This document shows, piece after piece, positions 19,901-31,600 of a DNA stretch of 64,000 nucleotides. Numbering within the stretch: the stretch's first letter is position 1; every line of letters begins with the position of its first letter. Both the position numbers and the translations under genes were made by a program. The notes beneath the pieces were generated by a model. The model was not told the origin of the DNA and ran no database searches. It worked only from the letters and a program-made list of their open reading frames with translations. Location: assembly GCF_015477765.1 (NCBI RefSeq), contig NZ_JADLQQ010000001.1:835196-899195 (forward strand), in the 5' to 3' direction. This DNA comes from Nocardia transvalensis. Its GTDB lineage: Bacteria > Actinomycetota > Actinomycetes > Mycobacteriales > Mycobacteriaceae.

Positions 19901-22900
19901 CTGCTGCGCGAACGACAGCGGGATGCGCTCCGGACGCGGGCCCGCGGTCAGCGGGGTCCGGGTGCGTTCGTCGCTACCGCGTTCGACCTTCACCGCGAGC
20001 GCCGCCACGGTCGGCGCCTCGAACAGCGTGCGCACGCCGACGCGGGTGTCCATGGCCGCACCGATGCGGGCGGCGACCTGCGTCGCCAGCAACGAGTTAC
20101 CGCCGAGGGCGAAGAAATCGTCGTCCGCACCCACCCGGTCCACACCCAGGACCTCGGCAAAGGTGTTCGCGACGATCTCCTCGACGGGTGTCGAAGGGGC
20201 TCGGAACGCCGTCGACTCGAATTCCGGCTCCGGCAACGCCTTCCGGTCCAGCTTGCCGTTGACATTCAACGGCAGCGCCTCGAGGACGACAAAGGACGAC
20301 GGGACCATATAGGACGGCAACGCCTGCGCCAGAGCCGACTTCACGCGGGGAACATCGAGATCGACGGTGGCGGGGACGAGATAGGCGACCAGACGATCAC
20401 CCGTGCGGGCGTCCCGCTTGGCCAAGACCGCTACCTGAGCGACCCCCGGCAGCGCGAGCAGGGCGGACTCGATTTCACCGAGTTCGATGCGGAAACCGCG
20501 GATCTTCACCTGGAAGTCGGTGCGGCCGCGGTATTCCAATTCGCCGTCGGCGGTCCACGCGGCCAGGTCGCCGGTGCGGTACATGCGCTGGCCGGGGGCG
20601 AAGGGGTTTGCCACGAAACGGTCGGCGGTCAGGTCCGGGCGGGCGAAGTAGCCGCGGGCCAATTGGGTGCCTGCTAGATACAGTTCGCCCGGAACGCCGT
20701 CGGGGACCGGGTGGAGGCGGGAATCCAGGACGTAGGCCTGGCTGTTCCACTCCGGGCTGCCGATCGGCACCGAGACCTGGTCGGCGTCGGTCACCTCATG
20801 GGAGGTGATGGATACCGCGGCCTCGGTGGGGCCGTACAGGTTGAACAGCGCCACCTTCGGGTGAGTGGTGCGGAAACGGTGGGCCAGCGCACCGGGGAGC
20901 GCCTCGCCGATGGCCAGCACTCGGCGGAGCGCGGCGAGACCGGATTCGGCCGGTTTCGAGGGGTCGACCGCCAGGAGCGCATCCAGCATCGACGGCACCA
21001 CATGCAGGGTGGTCACGGCCTCGCGGGCCATGAGGGTATTGAGATACACCGGATCTCGATGGCCGTCGGCGGTGGCGATGACCAAGCGGCCGCCGCAGAC
21101 GGCGGCGGACCAGAATTCCCAGACCGACAGGTCGAAGGTGGCCGCGGTCTTCAACAAGGTGGAATCGGATGAGGTCAGCCCGAATTCGGCCGTCTTCCAG
21201 AGCAGCTGGTTGACGATCGCGGTGTGCGGTACGGCCACGCCCTTGGGGCGGCCGGTCGATCCCGACGTGAAGATCACGTAGGCGGTATTCGAATCACGCA
21301 GCGGCGCCGCACGTTCCGTGTCGTGCACCGGATCGGCCGGGTAGTCCGAAAGATCCAGTGCATCGATCCGCACCACCGAGGCGGCCGGGCCGAACATCGA
21401 CTCGGCGACGGCCCGCTTCCGGGGGCCGAGGGAGTTCCCGGTCGAATCGGCCAGCGTGGGAATCGAGTCCCGACGTCCGCGCCAGTCCAGCGTCCCGGTT
21501 TCGGCGTTCACCAAGGTGACGGAGACAGCCGAGGTGACACTGTCGGAGGAAGCCGAGGTTCCGGATGCCGTCGAGGCGGTCGGGGCGTCGGCGATGTCCG
21601 AGGTTGTCAGCACGCACACCGGGTCGGCAGTGTCGAGGATGTAGCGGGTTCGTTCGGCGGGCTGATCGGGATCGAGCGGCACATACGCGCCACCGGCCTT
21701 CGCCACCGCGTACATGGCGACGACGAGCTCCGCCGACCGCCGCAGGGCCAGCGCCACCCGCGACTCGGGGCCGACACCGAGCGAAATCAGGTGGCGGGCA
21801 AGGCGATTGACCCGGGCATCGAGTTCGGCGTAGGTGAGTTCGAGGCGCCCGCTCTCGCTGTCGGGCAGGTCGGCGACCAGGGCCACCGCGTCGGGTGTCG
21901 AGGCGACCGTCCGGTCCAGCAGGGTCACCAGGGTCGCGGTGTCGTCGACCGGGTGCGCGGTGTCGTTGCGGTCGAGGATCGCCCGCTGGCGCTCGTCGGC
22001 GGCGAGGATGTCGATATCGCCGACCGCCGTGGTGGCGTCGGTGACCACCGCGGCGAGCAAGTGCGACAGCCGTTCCGCGAAACCTTCCACCGTGGCGGCG
22101 TCGAAAAGGTCGGTGGCATAGGTGAAGAATCCACCGATGCCCGCAGCACCGCCGTCCTCGGCATAGGCATCGGCGACGATCAGATGCAGATCGAACTGCG
22201 ACACATCCAGATCAGCATCCACACCGGCCACGCTCAGCCCCGGCAACTCCAGCGCGGTACGAGCCAGATTCTGGAACGACAAGCCCACCTGGAACAACGG
22301 ATGATGCGCCGTCGACCGCGGCGGATTCAACACCTCCACCAAACGCTCGAACGGAACATCCGCATGCGCAAACGCCCGCAGATCCGTCTCCCGCTGCCGC
22401 ACCAGCAGATCCGCGAACGACTCCCCACGATCCAGCCGCGTACGGAACACCACCGTATTCACGAACATGCCGATCAAATCATCGAGCTCGGCCTCGCCCC
22501 GGCCCGCCACAGGCGTACCGATCGCAATGTCATCGGACCCCGACAACCGCGCCAACAACACCGCAAGCGCGGTGTGCACCACCATGAACACCGTGGCACC
22601 ATGCGCATGCGCGAGTTCCACCAGCCCCGCGTGAGTCTCGGCATCGATGTCGATGCCCACGCGCGCACCGGCGAGTGAGGCGACAGGTGGCCGCGGCCGA
22701 TCGGTGGGCAACTCGAGCAGGTCGGGAAGATCGGCCAACTCCTGCCGCCAATACGCGATCTGCTGGGCCGCAATGGAATCCGGATCGGATTCGTCGCCCA
22801 GGACGGCCCGCTGCCACAGCGCGTAATCGGCATACTGCACGCGCAGCGGTTCCCACCCGGGGGCATTGCCGGATGTCCGCGCCGCGTACGCGGTCATCAC

Positions 22901-25900
22901 ATCGCGCACCAGCGGCCCCATCGACGACCCGTCGGCGGCAATGTGGTGGACCACAACGGCGAGCACGTACTCGCGGCGGGAACCCGGTGCCAGATCCGAG
23001 ATCTGGAACAGCCGCACCCGCAGCGGCACCTCGGCCGTCACATCGAACGGTGTCGCGGCCAGCTCGTAGACCGCCGACGCCACCCGATCCGAGGCGATCG
23101 GTTCAGGCGCGACTCCCAGCCGGGTGTCGGCCGGTAGCACCACCTGCACCGGCCCGTCCGCGGTTTCCGGATAGATCGTGCGCAGGACCTCGTGCCGGGC
23201 GACCACGTCGTCGAGCGCGTCGGACAGCGATTCCACGTCCAGGCTGCCGGTGAGGCGCAGCGCAAACGGCAGGTTGTAGGCGGCCGATCCGGGCGTGTGC
23301 GTGCCGTCGGCCTGGTCGAAGCGGTTGAGGAACCACATCCGCTGCTGCGCCAGCGACAGCGGCAGCCGCTCCGGCCGCACGAGGGCGCCGAGCTCGACCG
23401 ACGGCGCGGCGTGCACCTCGGATTCCACGGCCGCGGCCAGCCCGCTCACCGTCGGTGTCTCGAACAGCGCCCGCACCGGCACGCGACCGCCGAGGGCCGC
23501 ACCCAGCCGCGCCACCACCTGCGTGGCGACCAGTGAATTACCGCCGAGGGCGAAGAAGTCGTCGTCGGCGCCGACGCGGTCCAGGCCGAGCACCTCGCCG
23601 AAGATCTCGGCCACGATCTCCTCGACCGGTGTTGCGGGAGCGCGGAATTCGCGGCTGGCGAAGGTCGGCTCGGGCAGTGCCTTGCGGTCGAGCTTGCCGC
23701 TGGCATTGAGCGGAAAGGCGTCCAGGACCACAATGGTGGCCGGAACCATATAGGCCGGAAGGGTATTCGACACCGCGACACGCAGCCGGTCGGTATCGAT
23801 CTGCTTGCCCGGCGCCGCAACGACGTAGGCGACCAGCTGGTCACCCAGCGACGAGGACGCCACCAGCGCCACGGCCTGGCTGACCACGGGTTGCGCCAGC
23901 AGCGCGGTCTCGATCTCCCCCAGCTCGATTCGCTGACCGCGGAACTTCACCTGGAAATCGGTGCGGCCGAGGTAATCCAGGCGGGCGGGCAGATCACCGG
24001 CGGCGGCACGCCAGACCACCAGATCACCCGTGCGATACATGCGGGTGCCGTCCCCGAAGGGGTTGGCCACGAACCGATCCGCCGTCAGATCCGGCCGCCG
24101 CACATATCCGCGCGCCAGCTGATCACCGGCCAGATACAGCTCCCCCGGGACACCGGCGGGCACCGGCCGCAGGCGGCCGTCCAGCACATACACCTGGGTG
24201 TTCCACTGCGGCAGGCCGATCGGCACGGTCGGCCGGTCCTCGCCCCATGCGGGCCAGTAGGTCACCGACACCGCGGCCTCGGTCGGCCCGTACAGGTTGT
24301 GGACCCGGGCGGGCGACACGCGATGGAAGGCGTCGACGGTCTCCGGCGGCAGCGCCTCGCCGATCACCAGCACGTCCTGCAGGGTCGGGCAGGCGCCCGG
24401 TGCGGTGTGTGCGGCGAAGATGGTGAGCATGGACGGCACGAAATCGGTGACCGTTACACCCTGCGCCGCAATGGTTTCCGCGACGTAGATCGGATCCCGG
24501 TGGCCGTCGTGCGTGGCCACGACCAGCTTCGCACCGGTCCGCAACGGCATGAAGTACCCCCACAGCGACACATCGAACGTCGTCGCGGTCTTCTGCAGGT
24601 ACACATCACCCGTGCCCAGCGGGTAGGCGGCCAACATCCAGGTGATCTGGTTGTGAATGGCCGCATGCGAAACGGCCACGCCCTTGGGGCGCCCGGTCGA
24701 GCCGGAGGTGAAGATGACGTAGGCGGGATGCTCGGGCCGCAGCGGGCTCCGCAGTTCCGCGGGCCGGATGGGGCTGGGATCGAAGCCGCCGAGGTCCATG
24801 GTGTCCAGCCGCAGCACCGGCGTGCCGTACGGCAGCGCAACCGAATCGGCGACCGTGCTGACCACGACGATCGGGCGGGCGGTGTCGAGGATGTGGGCAA
24901 TGCGCTCGACCGGATGATCCGGATCCAACGGCACATACGCCCCACCCGCCGCAACGATCGCGTACATGCCGACCACCAGATCCAGCGACCGCCGAATCGC
25001 CAGGCCCACCAGGGTCTCCGGACCGACGTCCCGCGAAATCAGCAGCCTGGCCAGCTGGTTCACTCGGGCGTCGAACTCGGCGTAGGTGAGGGTTTCGCCC
25101 TCGTAGGCGATCGCGACCGCGTCCGGGTACTGGTCGACCGCGCGCCGGTACCCGTCGAGCAGCAGCTCCGGCTCGACCGGATAGCCGGTGTCGTTCCAGT
25201 CGTAGAGGATCTGTACGCGCTCGTCGGGACGCAGCAGGTCGATATCGCCCACCGGGAGGGCGGGCTCGGCGGTGACGGCCTCGAGCATGCGCACCAGCCG
25301 GTCGGCGAAGCCCGCGATCGTGACCTCATCGAAAAGATCGACCGCATACGTGAACAACGCCGAGAAACCCCCCGGCACACCGCCGTCCTCCCGCGGCACC
25401 ACCGTCAACTGCAGATCGAACTTCGCAACAGCACCATCGAACTCCACAGCCGAAGCAGTCAATCCGGGCAGTTCCAGCCGCGGCCTATCCATGTTCTGGA
25501 AGAACAACGCCACCTGAAACAACGGATGATGCGCCTGCGACCGCACCGGATCCAACACCTCGACCAACCGCTCGAACGGCAACTCCGCATGCGAAAACGC
25601 CGCCAGATCGGCCTCTTTCACCTGGGTGAGCAGATCGGTGAACGATTGGCCCGAGTCGATTCGTGTCCGCAACACCAGCGTGTTGACGAACATGCCGATG
25701 AGCCCGTCCAATTCACGCTCGCCGCGTCCGGCCACGGGAGTGCCGATGGCGATATCGTCGGTCCCCGACAACCTCGCCAGCAGTGCCGCGAAAGCAGCAT
25801 GCACCACCATGAACAGCGACCCACCCGCGCGCTGCGCGAGATCCTCGAGCCTGCCGTGCAACTCGGCATCGACCGAGAAGGCGTACTCGGCACCGTGTCC

Positions 25901-28429
25901 GGACGCCACCGCGGGCCGCGGCCGATCGGCCGGAAGATCCAGCCGGTCCGGGATGCCCTCCAAAGCCGCACGCCAATAAGCGATTTGCGCCGCCGCCACC
26001 GATTGCGGGTCCGACTCGTCACCGAGCACCACCCGCTGCCACAGCGCGTAGTCGGCGTACTGCACCGGCAGCGGCGCCCACGCGGGCATGGCCCCGTTGC
26101 GGCGAGCCAGGAAGGCCACCAGCAGATCTCGCATGAACGGCGCGACCGAGGCGCCGTCGGCGGCGATATGGTGCACCACGACGGCGATCACGTGGTCGTC
26201 GGGCGCCAGCTCGGCCACACCGATCCGCAGCGGGATCTCGGCGGCCACATCGAATCCGTCGAGGGCGTACTCGGTCAGCCAGCCCTCGATCTCGTCCTCG
26301 GTCATCGGCTGCGGCGACAGGTCCGGGATCGCCTGCTCCACAGGCAGAATCACCTGGTAACCGGTGCCGTCCACCGCCGGGTAGACGGTGCGCAGGGTCT
26401 CGTGCCGTTCGATCACGTCCACGATCGCCGCGGCGAGCGCGTCGACGTCGAGATAGCCGGTGAGCCGGATGGCGAACGGAATATTGTTCGCCGCCGAGGC
26501 CGGATCGAACTGGTTGAGGAACCACATCCGCTGCTGGGCCAGCGACAGCGGGATGTGCTCGGGCCGCGGCATCGGCGCGAGCGGCAATCGGCCGCCCTCG
26601 CCCTTGACCGGTTCCAGCCGTTCGGCCAGCGCGGCCACGGTGGGTGCCTCGAACAACAGCCGCGCCGGCACTCGGGCGGAGATCAGCGCGCCCAGCCGCG
26701 CCGCGACCTGGGTCGCGATCAGCGAGTTGCCGCCCAGTTCGAAGAAGTCGTCGTCGGCGCCGACCGGTGTCGGCGGCTCGAGCAGTTCGGTGAAGACGCC
26801 CGCCACCAGCTCTTCCAGCGGGCCGGACGGGGCGCGGAATTGCCTGCCCTGCAGGATCGGGGCGGGCAGGGCGACGCGGTCCAGCTTCCCGACGGGGGTC
26901 AGCGGGATCTCGTCGAGCACCATGATGGTGGTCGGCACCATGTGCGCGGGCAGGCTCTGTTCGGCCGCCGCGGTGAGTTCCGCGGTGTCGACGACCGCGC
27001 CGGGCGCGGCGTGCACGTAGGAGACGAGAATCGTGGCGCCGGTGTCGAGGGCGTGACCGACGGTGACCGCGAAATCGACGGACTCGTGCGCGGCCAGCAC
27101 CGCGTCGATCTCACCCAGCTCGATCCGGAAACCCCGGATCTTCACCTGGAAATCGTTGCGGCCCAGATATTCCAGGTCGCCGTCCGCCGTCAGGCGCACC
27201 AGGTCGCCGGTGCGGTACAGACGAGAGCCACCCGCCGACGCATCCCCGAAGGGGTTGGCGACGAAACGGGACGCGGTCAGCGATGGCCGCGCGTGGTAGC
27301 CCCGCGCCACCTGTGCGCCGCTGATGTACAGCTCACCGACGGCCCCGGTGGGCACCGGGGCGAGCCGCTCGTCGAGGACGTATTCGGTGATGGCGCGGAT
27401 CGGCGGGCCGATGGTGACCGGTTGCCCCGGCACCAGCGGCGCGCTGATATTGGTCATGATCGTGGTCTCGGTCGGACCGTAACCGTTGTAGAACTCACGG
27501 GTACCCGTCGCGACCGGAATCACCCAGCGGCGCACCAACTCCGGCGGGCAGGCTTCACCACCGGCCACCACCACACGCAGCTCGTCCAGGCCGGTCGGAT
27601 CCACCGACGCCAAGGCGGCAGGAGTGATGAACGCGTGGGTGACACCTTCGCGGGCCAGCAGAGCCGCCAACTCGTCGCCGCCGAACACTGTCGGCGCGGC
27701 CACCACCATGGTCGCCGCCCCGCCGATCGCCAACAACAACTCCAGCACCGACGCGTCGAACGACGGCGACGCGAAATGCAAAGTCCGCGACTGACCGTCG
27801 ACCCGATACCGCTCCCGCTGCTCATCGCAGAAGCTCGACAACCCGGCCTGCGTGACCACGACGCCCTTGGGCTTACCGGTCGACCCCGAGGTGTAGATGA
27901 CATACGCCGGATGCTCGGCACGCAACGGCCGCAACCGATCCGCGTAGGTGACCGGATCGGCCGGGAATTCCTCCAGCCTGCGGGTGAATTCGGCGGTGTC
28001 GAGGGGCAGCCACTCGACCTCGTCGGGCAGGTCGGCGCGCACCTCGGCCACCGTCAGGCCCACCACCGCGCGGGCATCGGCCACCATGTGCGCGACCCGC
28101 TCGGCGGGGTAGTTCGGATCCACGGGCACGAATCCCGCACCGGTCTTCGCGACCGCCCACACCGCGACCACCGAATCCAGTGACCTGGGGATACCGATGG
28201 CGACGAGGTCCTCCGGACCGATTCCGCGATCGATCAGCAACCGCGCCAGCCGGGTTGATCGTTCATCCAATTCGGCATAGGTCAGCTCGGCCAGCGTGGC
28301 CGTGGCGTCGGCGAAGACGACGGCGATACCGCTCGGATCGGCCTCCACCGCGGTGGCCATGAGCTGCGGCAGAGTCGTGACGCGCGGTCGGCGGGTACGG
28401 GTCGGTCGTACTCGTGCCGGGCGGGTCAT
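10931..28429 (-). CDS. NRPS-1: five-module nonribosomal peptide synthetase with degenerate epimerase domain and thioesterase
   Basis: A 5832-residue protein. Domain order with rough residues: A1 20-520, T1 530-605, C2 615-1045, A2 1075-1580, T2 1595-1670, C3 1675-2115, A3 2155-2730, T3 2745-2820, C4 2825-3260, A4 3290-3790, T4 3805-3885, epimerase-like 3890-4475, C5 4490-4940, A5 4965-5455, T5 5465-5540, TE 5545-5825. All C domains keep HHxxxDG. Carrier sites read LGGNSL, except T4, which reads LGGDSI as before epimerases. The TE has GWSLGG. My hand-read specificity codes are: A1 and A4 DALFVGGIM (hydrophobic), A2 DVWDLILVS, A3 DLWHLILVS, A5 DIWHFAWVV (last three unresolved). The epimerase-like domain reads NGVLVDD where HHxxxDG is expected. 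It opens directly with A-T: no C-starter. ATG 28429 is preferred over GTG 28486 because NRPS-2 begins with the same MTRPAR. Confidence 0.96.
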   Translation of the reverse strand: MTRPARVRPTRTRRPRVTTLPQLMATAVEADPSGIAVVFADATATLAELTYAELDERSTRLARLLIDRGIGPEDLVAIGIPRSLDSVVAVWAVAKTGAGFVPVDPNYPAERVAHMVADARAVVGLTVAEVRADLPDEVEWLPLDTAEFTRRLEEFPADPVTYADRLRPLRAEHPAYVIYTSGSTGKPKGVVVTQAGLSSFCDEQRERYRVDGQSRTLHFASPSFDASVLELLLAIGGAATMVVAAPTVFGGDELAALLAREGVTHAFITPAALASVDPTGLDELRVVVAGGEACPPELVRRWVIPVATGTREFYNGYGPTETTIMTNISAPLVPGQPVTIGPPIRAITEYVLDERLAPVPTGAVGELYISGAQVARGYHARPSLTASRFVANPFGDASAGGSRLYRTGDLVRLTADGDLEYLGRNDFQVKIRGFRIELGEIDAVLAAHESVDFAVTVGHALDTGATILVSYVHAAPGAVVDTAELTAAAEQSLPAHMVPTTIMVLDEIPLTPVGKLDRVALPAPILQGRQFRAPSGPLEELVAGVFTELLEPPTPVGADDDFFELGGNSLIATQVAARLGALISARVPARLLFEAPTVAALAERLEPVKGEGGRLPLAPMPRPEHIPLSLAQQRMWFLNQFDPASAANNIPFAIRLTGYLDVDALAAAIVDVIERHETLRTVYPAVDGTGYQVILPVEQAIPDLSPQPMTEDEIEGWLTEYALDGFDVAAEIPLRIGVAELAPDDHVIAVVVHHIAADGASVAPFMRDLLVAFLARRNGAMPAWAPLPVQYADYALWQRVVLGDESDPQSVAAAQIAYWRAALEGIPDRLDLPADRPRPAVASGHGAEYAFSVDAELHGRLEDLAQRAGGSLFMVVHAAFAALLARLSGTDDIAIGTPVAGRGERELDGLIGMFVNTLVLRTRIDSGQSFTDLLTQVKEADLAAFSHAELPFERLVEVLDPVRSQAHHPLFQVALFFQNMDRPRLELPGLTASAVEFDGAVAKFDLQLTVVPREDGGVPGGFSALFTYAVDLFDEVTIAGFADRLVRMLEAVTAEPALPVGDIDLLRPDERVQILYDWNDTGYPVEPELLLDGYRRAVDQYPDAVAIAYEGETLTYAEFDARVNQLARLLISRDVGPETLVGLAIRRSLDLVVGMYAIVAAGGAYVPLDPDHPVERIAHILDTARPIVVVSTVADSVALPYGTPVLRLDTMDLGGFDPSPIRPAELRSPLRPEHPAYVIFTSGSTGRPKGVAVSHAAIHNQITWMLAAYPLGTGDVYLQKTATTFDVSLWGYFMPLRTGAKLVVATHDGHRDPIYVAETIAAQGVTVTDFVPSMLTIFAAHTAPGACPTLQDVLVIGEALPPETVDAFHRVSPARVHNLYGPTEAAVSVTYWPAWGEDRPTVPIGLPQWNTQVYVLDGRLRPVPAGVPGELYLAGDQLARGYVRRPDLTADRFVANPFGDGTRMYRTGDLVVWRAAAGDLPARLDYLGRTDFQVKFRGQRIELGEIETALLAQPVVSQAVALVASSSLGDQLVAYVVAAPGKQIDTDRLRVAVSNTLPAYMVPATIVVLDAFPLNASGKLDRKALPEPTFASREFRAPATPVEEIVAEIFGEVLGLDRVGADDDFFALGGNSLVATQVVARLGAALGGRVPVRALFETPTVSGLAAAVESEVHAAPSVELGALVRPERLPLSLAQQRMWFLNRFDQADGTHTPGSAAYNLPFALRLTGSLDVESLSDALDDVVARHEVLRTIYPETADGPVQVVLPADTRLGVAPEPIASDRVASAVYELAATPFDVTAEVPLRVRLFQISDLAPGSRREYVLAVVVHHIAADGSSMGPLVRDVMTAYAARTSGNAPGWEPLRVQYADYALWQRAVLGDESDPDSIAAQQIAYWRQELADLPDLLELPTDRPRPPVASLAGARVGIDIDAETHAGLVELAHAHGATVFMVVHTALAVLLARLSGSDDIAIGTPVAGRGEAELDDLIGMFVNTVVFRTRLDRGESFADLLVRQRETDLRAFAHADVPFERLVEVLNPPRSTAHHPLFQVGLSFQNLARTALELPGLSVAGVDADLDVSQFDLHLIVADAYAEDGGAAGIGGFFTYATDLFDAATVEGFAERLSHLLAAVVTDATTAVGDIDILAADERQRAILDRNDTAHPVDDTATLVTLLDRTVASTPDAVALVADLPDSESGRLELTYAELDARVNRLARHLISLGVGPESRVALALRRSAELVVAMYAVAKAGGAYVPLDPDQPAERTRYILDTADPVCVLTTSDIADAPTASTASGTSASSDSVTSAVSVTLVNAETGTLDWRGRRDSIPTLADSTGNSLGPRKRAVAESMFGPAASVVRIDALDLSDYPADPVHDTERAAPLRDSNTAYVIFTSGSTGRPKGVAVPHTAIVNQLLWKTAEFGLTSSDSTLLKTAATFDLSVWEFWSAAVCGGRLVIATADGHRDPVYLNTLMAREAVTTLHVVPSMLDALLAVDPSKPAESGLAALRRVLAIGEALPGALAHRFRTTHPKVALFNLYGPTEAAVSITSHEVTDADQVSVPIGSPEWNSQAYVLDSRLHPVPDGVPGELYLAGTQLARGYFARPDLTADRFVANPFAPGQRMYRTGDLAAWTADGELEYRGRTDFQVKIRGFRIELGEIESALLALPGVAQVAVLAKRDARTGDRLVAYLVPATVDLDVPRVKSALAQALPSYMVPSSFVVLEALPLNVNGKLDRKALPEPEFESTAFRAPSTPVEEIVANTFAEVLGVDRVGADDDFFALGGNSLLATQVAARIGAAMDTRVGVRTLFEAPTVAALAVKVERGSDERTRTPLTAGPRPERIPLSFAQQRMWFLNQFDTAAAVYNIPAAIRLSGTLDVSALHEAVADLVARHEILRTIYPETAEGPVQQVLSPAEVPIDLAPTAIGEERVAHEVGRLVATGFDVTTEIPFRIRLFQLGATEFVLVFVAHHIAADGWSMGPLTRDLMLAYVARSGGVAPAWAPLPLQYADYALWQREVLGDENDPSSIAGAQLSYWTTELADLPDEITLPADRPRPLAQSFAGGKTDFVVDAEVHGALAELARRNNATLFMVVHTALAVFLARMSGTDDIAIGTPIAGRGEAELDDLIGMFVNTLVLRSRVEAGLSFTELLAANRETDLRAFAHADIPFERLVEALDPERSAARHPLFQVALSFENLAATSFELPGLSFTALDPAADTAKFDLLLTMREQRTADGAEAGLAAEFTYARDLFDASTVERLSLQFRRLLAAVAAAPTTAVGDLEILDDSERADLVHRTGAPAAPPRTLPELMADAVAANPDGPAVVINGRSYTYTQLDLASSKLARRLIELGAGPDVLVAVAIPRSIEAVVTLWSVTKAGAAFVPVDPTYPADRIAHMVADSRASLGVTLRSVVADLPEVSGGWIVLDTPEFAYDVDALSGEPISDDERLGVLRPANAAYVIYTSGSTGLPKGVVVTHAGLANFSAEQVERYRLDHTSRALAFASPSFDASMLELLLAIGAGGTLVLVPPRTFGGEELSDLIRREGATHAFITPSVLASLDPDALIDMQVIVAGGEAVPADLVAKWGGAQDGSGRRFHNGYGPTETTIMTNISDPLTPGDAVTIGGPIRGMRALILDARLRPVPEGVAGELYLGGIQLARGYHDRPGLTAARFVADPYGEPGERLYRTGDVVRWRRGEAVVEYVGRNDFQVKVRGFRIELGEIDSALTAQPGVDFAVTVGRDTDTGATILVSYVRPAAGATLDTAALTAELARTLPEYMVPTAIVVLEEIPLTPVGKLDRKALPAPVLETKDYRAPQSAAEQTVAEVIGEVLGIDRVGLDDDFFALGGDSIVSIQVVSRARARGVHFTPRDVFESRTVEALARAATVETAPAEQVPAGPLPLPPMAARLLCIDPSARDIRAIALDIPSDCAPDRVRAAVQSVLDRHPMLSAHLETVEVPADADKATVASSEGSGVDAGAATATGPDSEDFAVAHAPTQFLPVHGGSTTASAGTDEDDFAVAHAPTQFLPVPNAVSRLRDAAEEDEASAASAVADARTQFLPVAGAINGDGVIMPSATAVDDDSDFSLDWSEAKTQILPVVTDTSTRLLPVASVPQRAVPAAAAPTGGTNPEVRLVIPDEPARALVRQFVPAPDTAEVALRALTAELDPFAGRNIGFALIAPTEPDGADDIPTSLVVVANGVLVDDASWRIIVDELSAAWSGGHATRAAVDAGPVGVARALAARAADDATVAELAWWQRHLAGVPAETPIDGADLTHRGRVSLVITAEGATAVGAVADAYHATIEDILLTAFALASEPSMRGSAAELLGPVVQLAADGRSVAGPESDATVGGFTATFPLVLDLDGVDLDDALVGGPAAGRAIAQVKELRRAVPDHGVGYGLLRYLNSATADALAALAHGRAALRYRDLRPAHAYPDTPAADLVLDITVDATEDGLLARFDYAASVLDVEQVKEIAGHWVRALGGLAEHGTHPDAGGFTPSDFPLLRLSQADIDRLHRTYPTLADAWPVTPLQSGMLFHALLADASVDVYTTQFTLDLNGAVDERRLRDAAQAVLDRHDNLRVAFAEDTEGNPVQVVLDPVEVPWRSIDLTHLEPDVARAEAARFEAADYADRFDMRTAPLLRFALIRTAPEAWRLLVTSHHILIDGWSMPLLMQDLLTLYALGPRSRHLPEVRSYGDYLAWLVAQDPAAARAAWRDALAGIDEPTPLAPVDPGREISAGVGEVGFELSVADTTALTRLASRLGVTVNTVVQAAWGMLIGRSVDRDDVVFGATVSGRPPQLPGVETMVGLFLNAIPVRVRLNATDTLAGLLRQLQAEQADLLDHHYLGLSDIQETVGVEGLFDSLVVFESFPVDREGLDRASAIDGMHVTGVGSVNGTHYPVTVMVVLDNQLRVSLKYLRDVFDENTAHALAQRLSALIGRFTATPQARVAEVDALLAGERAELSAYNATDLPELLDDATLLTLFDAQVARTPQAPAVHFGDITLSYRELDARSRALAEALIARGVAPEALVAVAMRRSIDLVVAIYAVLRAGGGYVPVDPDHPTDRNEFVLTNAKPVCVLTTSRDGFETATGTTVIEVDALAPLARSGMTAPARVRPDTIAYVIHTSGSTGRPKGVAITHRQMANQFRWAQRIHPHDTGDVVLHKTPITFDISTWELFWPLQTGAAIVVAEPDGHRDPAYLSRLIEQKSVSTVHFVPSMLDAFLDPAANPAVNQGLPSLRRVFAAGEALSGDTAAAFAALLEHAELVNWYGPAEATVVTYHPVRGAVAGAVPIGVPVANTRVHVLDRQLRPVPPGAPGELYVAGVQLARGYLGAPALTAERFVAHQNGERLYRTGDIVRWRDGVLEYLGRSDFQVKLRGQRIELGEIEAVLADHDSVRHAVVSLVRGNSGDRLVAHVVPHPGATIDEADLLDRARGSLPGYMIPAAVVVLAELPLNASGKLDRKALPVPQFSGRPYRAPSTPLEQTVAEVFTEVLGVDRVGLNDDFFDLGGNSLIATRAVSRLRAVIGAEVRVQWFFTGATVAALSQRILAALASEHDFDQDSDAALGVLLPIRADGDGEPLFCIHPMYGLSWCYSGLARYVEDRPIVGLQSPALSEDGYLPGSLEEMAARYVAEIRAVQPHSPYRLLGWSLGGVLAHAVATALQADGEQVALLAMLDSHPDIDVTDFRAAIREALAEIGIGAEALVGDGDIHELSDEAVAALHATIPADMAVLTPDRVRRIYRSAVRSAELIAEYRPAVFRGRLDYFSAQGHEAAAQNWRDHIDGDIADHPVGASHDQMTSPEAFAELGPQLARLLATESARTADGMMGRASRNSGHWSDD
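16127..16492 (-). repeat. five degenerate TQFLPV repeats inside the NRPS-1 epimerase-like domain
   Basis: Protein-level repeats lie at 16451-16492 and 16367-16408 (both [14 protein letters not shown]), 16271-16300 ([10 protein letters not shown]), 16160-16186 (EAKTQILPV) and 16127-16153 (DTSTRLLPV). They sit in an acidic, alanine/serine-rich insert of about 180 residues that splits the N-terminal part of the epimerase-like domain. The linkers differ while the threonine-hydrophobic-proline core is kept, suggesting selection for the short motif. Confidence 0.85.
21380..21610 (-). other. low-complexity insertion within the A3 domain of NRPS-1
   Basis: Between the core strand ending CVLTTSD and the [14 protein letters not shown] segment, NRPS-1 A3 has about 75 extra residues rich in Ser, Thr and Ala. 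The otherwise very similar A3 of NRPS-2 has only a short NAAVGCAVPQ link there. The insertion is in frame and lies in the peripheral loop before the TSGSTG motif. Confidence 0.7.
22151..22601 (-). repeat. near-identical DNA block shared with 34685-35135 (C3 domain)
   Basis: These 451 bases of the NRPS-1 C3 domain align without gaps to 34685-35135 of NRPS-2, with only scattered substitutions, many at third positions. The identity is far higher than that between neighbouring parts of the same modules, pointing to recent duplication or gene conversion. Confidence 0.85.
25301..25622 (-). repeat. near-identical DNA block shared with 37817-38138 (C2 domain)
   Basis: A 322-base stretch encoding the C-terminal part of the C2 domain of NRPS-1 is matched base for base, apart from a few substitutions, by 37817-38138 of NRPS-2. 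Both copies share rare-looking runs such as GAAACCCCCC, so convergent codon choice is unlikely. Confidence 0.85.
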
Positions 28430-28672
28430 ACCGTCTTCACTTCCGGAGTCGCGTACCGCCCGACCACCCGCACCACGTGTCCTCACCCTGCCTGTTGTCG
28501 CATTTCCCGCGCTGTAGCAGCGCCACCCTAGGTCAATCGAGCACGGCTGCCTAGCGTGTTACGGCCGTGCGAACATTCCGGTGCGGAGGGCCTGCCGCTC
28601 CGGAACGAGACCATTGTCCGGTACGGAAGCCGACCCGTCACACCGTGGGTGCGGATCTCTCACCGAAATCGG

Positions 28673-31600
28673 TCAGTCCTGGGCGTCGCCCAGCAGTCGG
28701 CGCAGCGCAGGGCCGATCTCCTCGAGAGCCGTGGGGCTCAACAGTTGATCGTGTGTGGTCGGCACCGGATGGTCGACGATGGTGCCGTCCACATACGGTG
28801 CCCAGTCGGAGGCGGTGAGGTTGCGGGCGGCGTTGCCGGTGTCACAGGCGGCACGGAAGAACTCGATCGTGCCGTGGAACACAGCGGGCCGGTGGTCGGC
28901 GAGCAGTTCGGCCGAGCGAACCGCGCCGCGATAGATCCGCCGCACCTGCTCGAGGGTCAGCGTGATCATGTCGGCGGGGAAGGTCGCATGCAGCGCGGCC
29001 AGCGCGGTATCGCTCAGTTCGTGCGGATCGCCGTCCGGCAGGGCATCGGCGGAGATACCGAGTTCGGCGAGGGCGTCGCGCAGGGTGGTGTGGAAATCGG
29101 CGACGTCCAGATCCGGATAGCCGTCCAGGATGGCCAGCAGCGCCACCTGTTCGCCCGCGGCCTGCAACTCGGTGGCAATCGCGTGGGCCAGGACCCCGCC
29201 CAGCGACCAGCCCACCACCCGGTACGGCCCGTGTGGCTGCACCGACCGAATCTCGGTGATGTAGCGCAGGGCCATGTCCCGCACCGACTCCGGCACATAA
29301 TCCTCGCTCAGCGCCGGGGACTGCAATCCCCACACCGGGCGCTGCGGCAGATACGGCGCCAGACCCGAATAGGCCCAGGCCAGCCCGTACATCGGGTGGA
29401 TGCAGAACAGCGGGTCCGCGGTGCCCGACAGCAGCGGCAGCAACACCTGGAACGCCGTATCGTCCAGGTGCTGCGCATCGATGCGGCGCGCGAGACCCGC
29501 GACCGTGGGGTCGGTGAAGAACCACGGCATCTCGACCCGGGCACCGGTGAGCTCCCGCAACCGGGCCACCACCCGAGCGACCAGCAGGGAGTTGCCGCCC
29601 AGAGCGAAGAAGTCGTCGTCGGCGCCGATCTCGCTGCCAGTGGCGAGCAGTTCCGCGAATGCGGTTGCCACCGCCCGTTCGGTCGCGGTCTCGGGTGCGC
29701 GGAAGACGGTGCCGCCCATGGCCTCCGGTGCGGGCAGGGCGCGGCGGTCGAGCTTGCCGTTGGGGGTGAGCGGCAGGGCCTCCACCACCATGATCACGTC
29801 GGGAACCATGTAGCCGGTGAGGAATTCGCCCACGGCCGACCGCAGGGCGATCGGATCGGGATGCGAACCGTGGTCGGCGACAACGTAGGCCACCAGCCGG
29901 TCGCCCACGCGATCGTCACGGTGCACCAGGACCGCGGCCTGGCCGACACCGGCGCAGCGCAGCAGGGCCGCCTCGATCTCGCCGGGTTCGATGCGGAAGC
30001 CGCGCAATTGCACCTGCTGGTCGCTGCGCCCGGCATATTCGAGCCGGGCGGCCGAATCGCGGCGGCCGACGTCTCCGGAGCGGTACAGCCGGGAACCGGG
30101 CGGTCCGAACGGGTTCGCCACGAAGCGGGTGGCGGTGAGTCCGGGCCGCCCGAGGTAGCCGCGCGACAGCTGCTCGCCCGCCACGTACATCTCCCCGGGC
30201 ACACCGGTGGGGACCGGATGCAGGCGCTCGTCGAGCACATGGACCTGCAAGCCCGGCAGCGGATATCCGACGACACTCGCCGGGGTTGCCGTGGACCGTT
30301 CGTCCAGCCCCAGGAACGACACGTGCACCGTGGTTTCGGTGATGCCGTACATGTTCACCAGCCGGGCCTCGCGGTGCCGTTCGTACCACGGCGCCAGGCG
30401 GCGCGGATCCAGGACCTCACCGCCGAAGACGATGTGGCGCAGCGCGAATTCGCCGGTATCGGCCGCTCGGTCGGCGGCGATCAGTTGATAGAACGCCGAC
30501 GGTGTCTGATTGAGCACGGTCACGCGCTCGCGGATCAGCAACTCTCGGAACAGGTCCGGGGCGCGCGAGGTCAGATAGTCCACGACCACGACGCTGCCAC
30601 CGGTGCCGAGCGCGGCCCACAGCTCCCACACCGAGAAGTCGAAGGCGAAGGAGTGGAACATCGTCCACACATCCGTGTCGTCGAAACCGAACAGCGGCTG
30701 GGTATTCGCCAACAGCTGCAGCACATTCCGGTGAGTGACACCGACGCCCTTCGGGACGCCGGTGGAGCCGGACGTGTAGATGACGTAGGCAAGGTGGTCG
30801 GGGCGTAGCGGGGATCGGCGGTCGGCATCGGTCACCGGCGCGTCGTCGAAGTCCCCCGCTCGGTCGAGCAGCAGCACTGGAATATCGGTGGGGGGCAGCT
30901 GCTCTCGCGCCTCGACGGTGGTGAGAACGCAGGCCGGTGCGGCGTCGGACAGCAGGAACTCCTGCCGCTGCCGCGGGTAGGTGGTGTCGACGGGTAGGTA
31001 GCCCGCGCCGGACTTGAGCACCGCGAGCAGTGCGACCGGCAGGTCCTCGGTGCGCGGAACCGCCACCGCCACCAGCGATTCCGGGCCTGCGCCGCCTGCG
31101 ATGAGGGCTCGTGCGAGGCGGTTGGCCCGCCGGTCGAGGTCGTCGAAGGTCAGGGTGCGGCCATCGGAACGGATGGCGATCGCCATGGGGCGGCGGTGCA
31201 CCTGGTCGTCGAGAAGCTCGACCAGCGACGCGGCGGTGGCGGTGCGCGGTTCGGCCAGTGGTGCATGCCGCTGCGATGCCCGGTCGTCCGCGGTGAGCAG
31301 GTCTATATCGCCGATAGCCGCGTCTGCCGAGGTGAGGGCGGTGAGAATGCGCCGGAAGCGGTCGGCGAAGCCGCGCACGGTGGCCTCGTCGAACAGGTCG
31401 GTCGCGTACGTCAGCGCCGCGGCGATGCCCTGCGCGGTACCCGTCGCGTCGGTGTGTTCGGCGAGGGTGAGCTGCAGATCGAATTTGGCCGGGGTGGGGA
31501 CCGCGTCCAGGCCGGATACGGTGAGGCCGGGTAGTCGGAGCTCGGCCGGGGTGAGGTTCTGGAAGGTCAGCATCGCCTGGAACAGCGGATGCCGGGCCGC

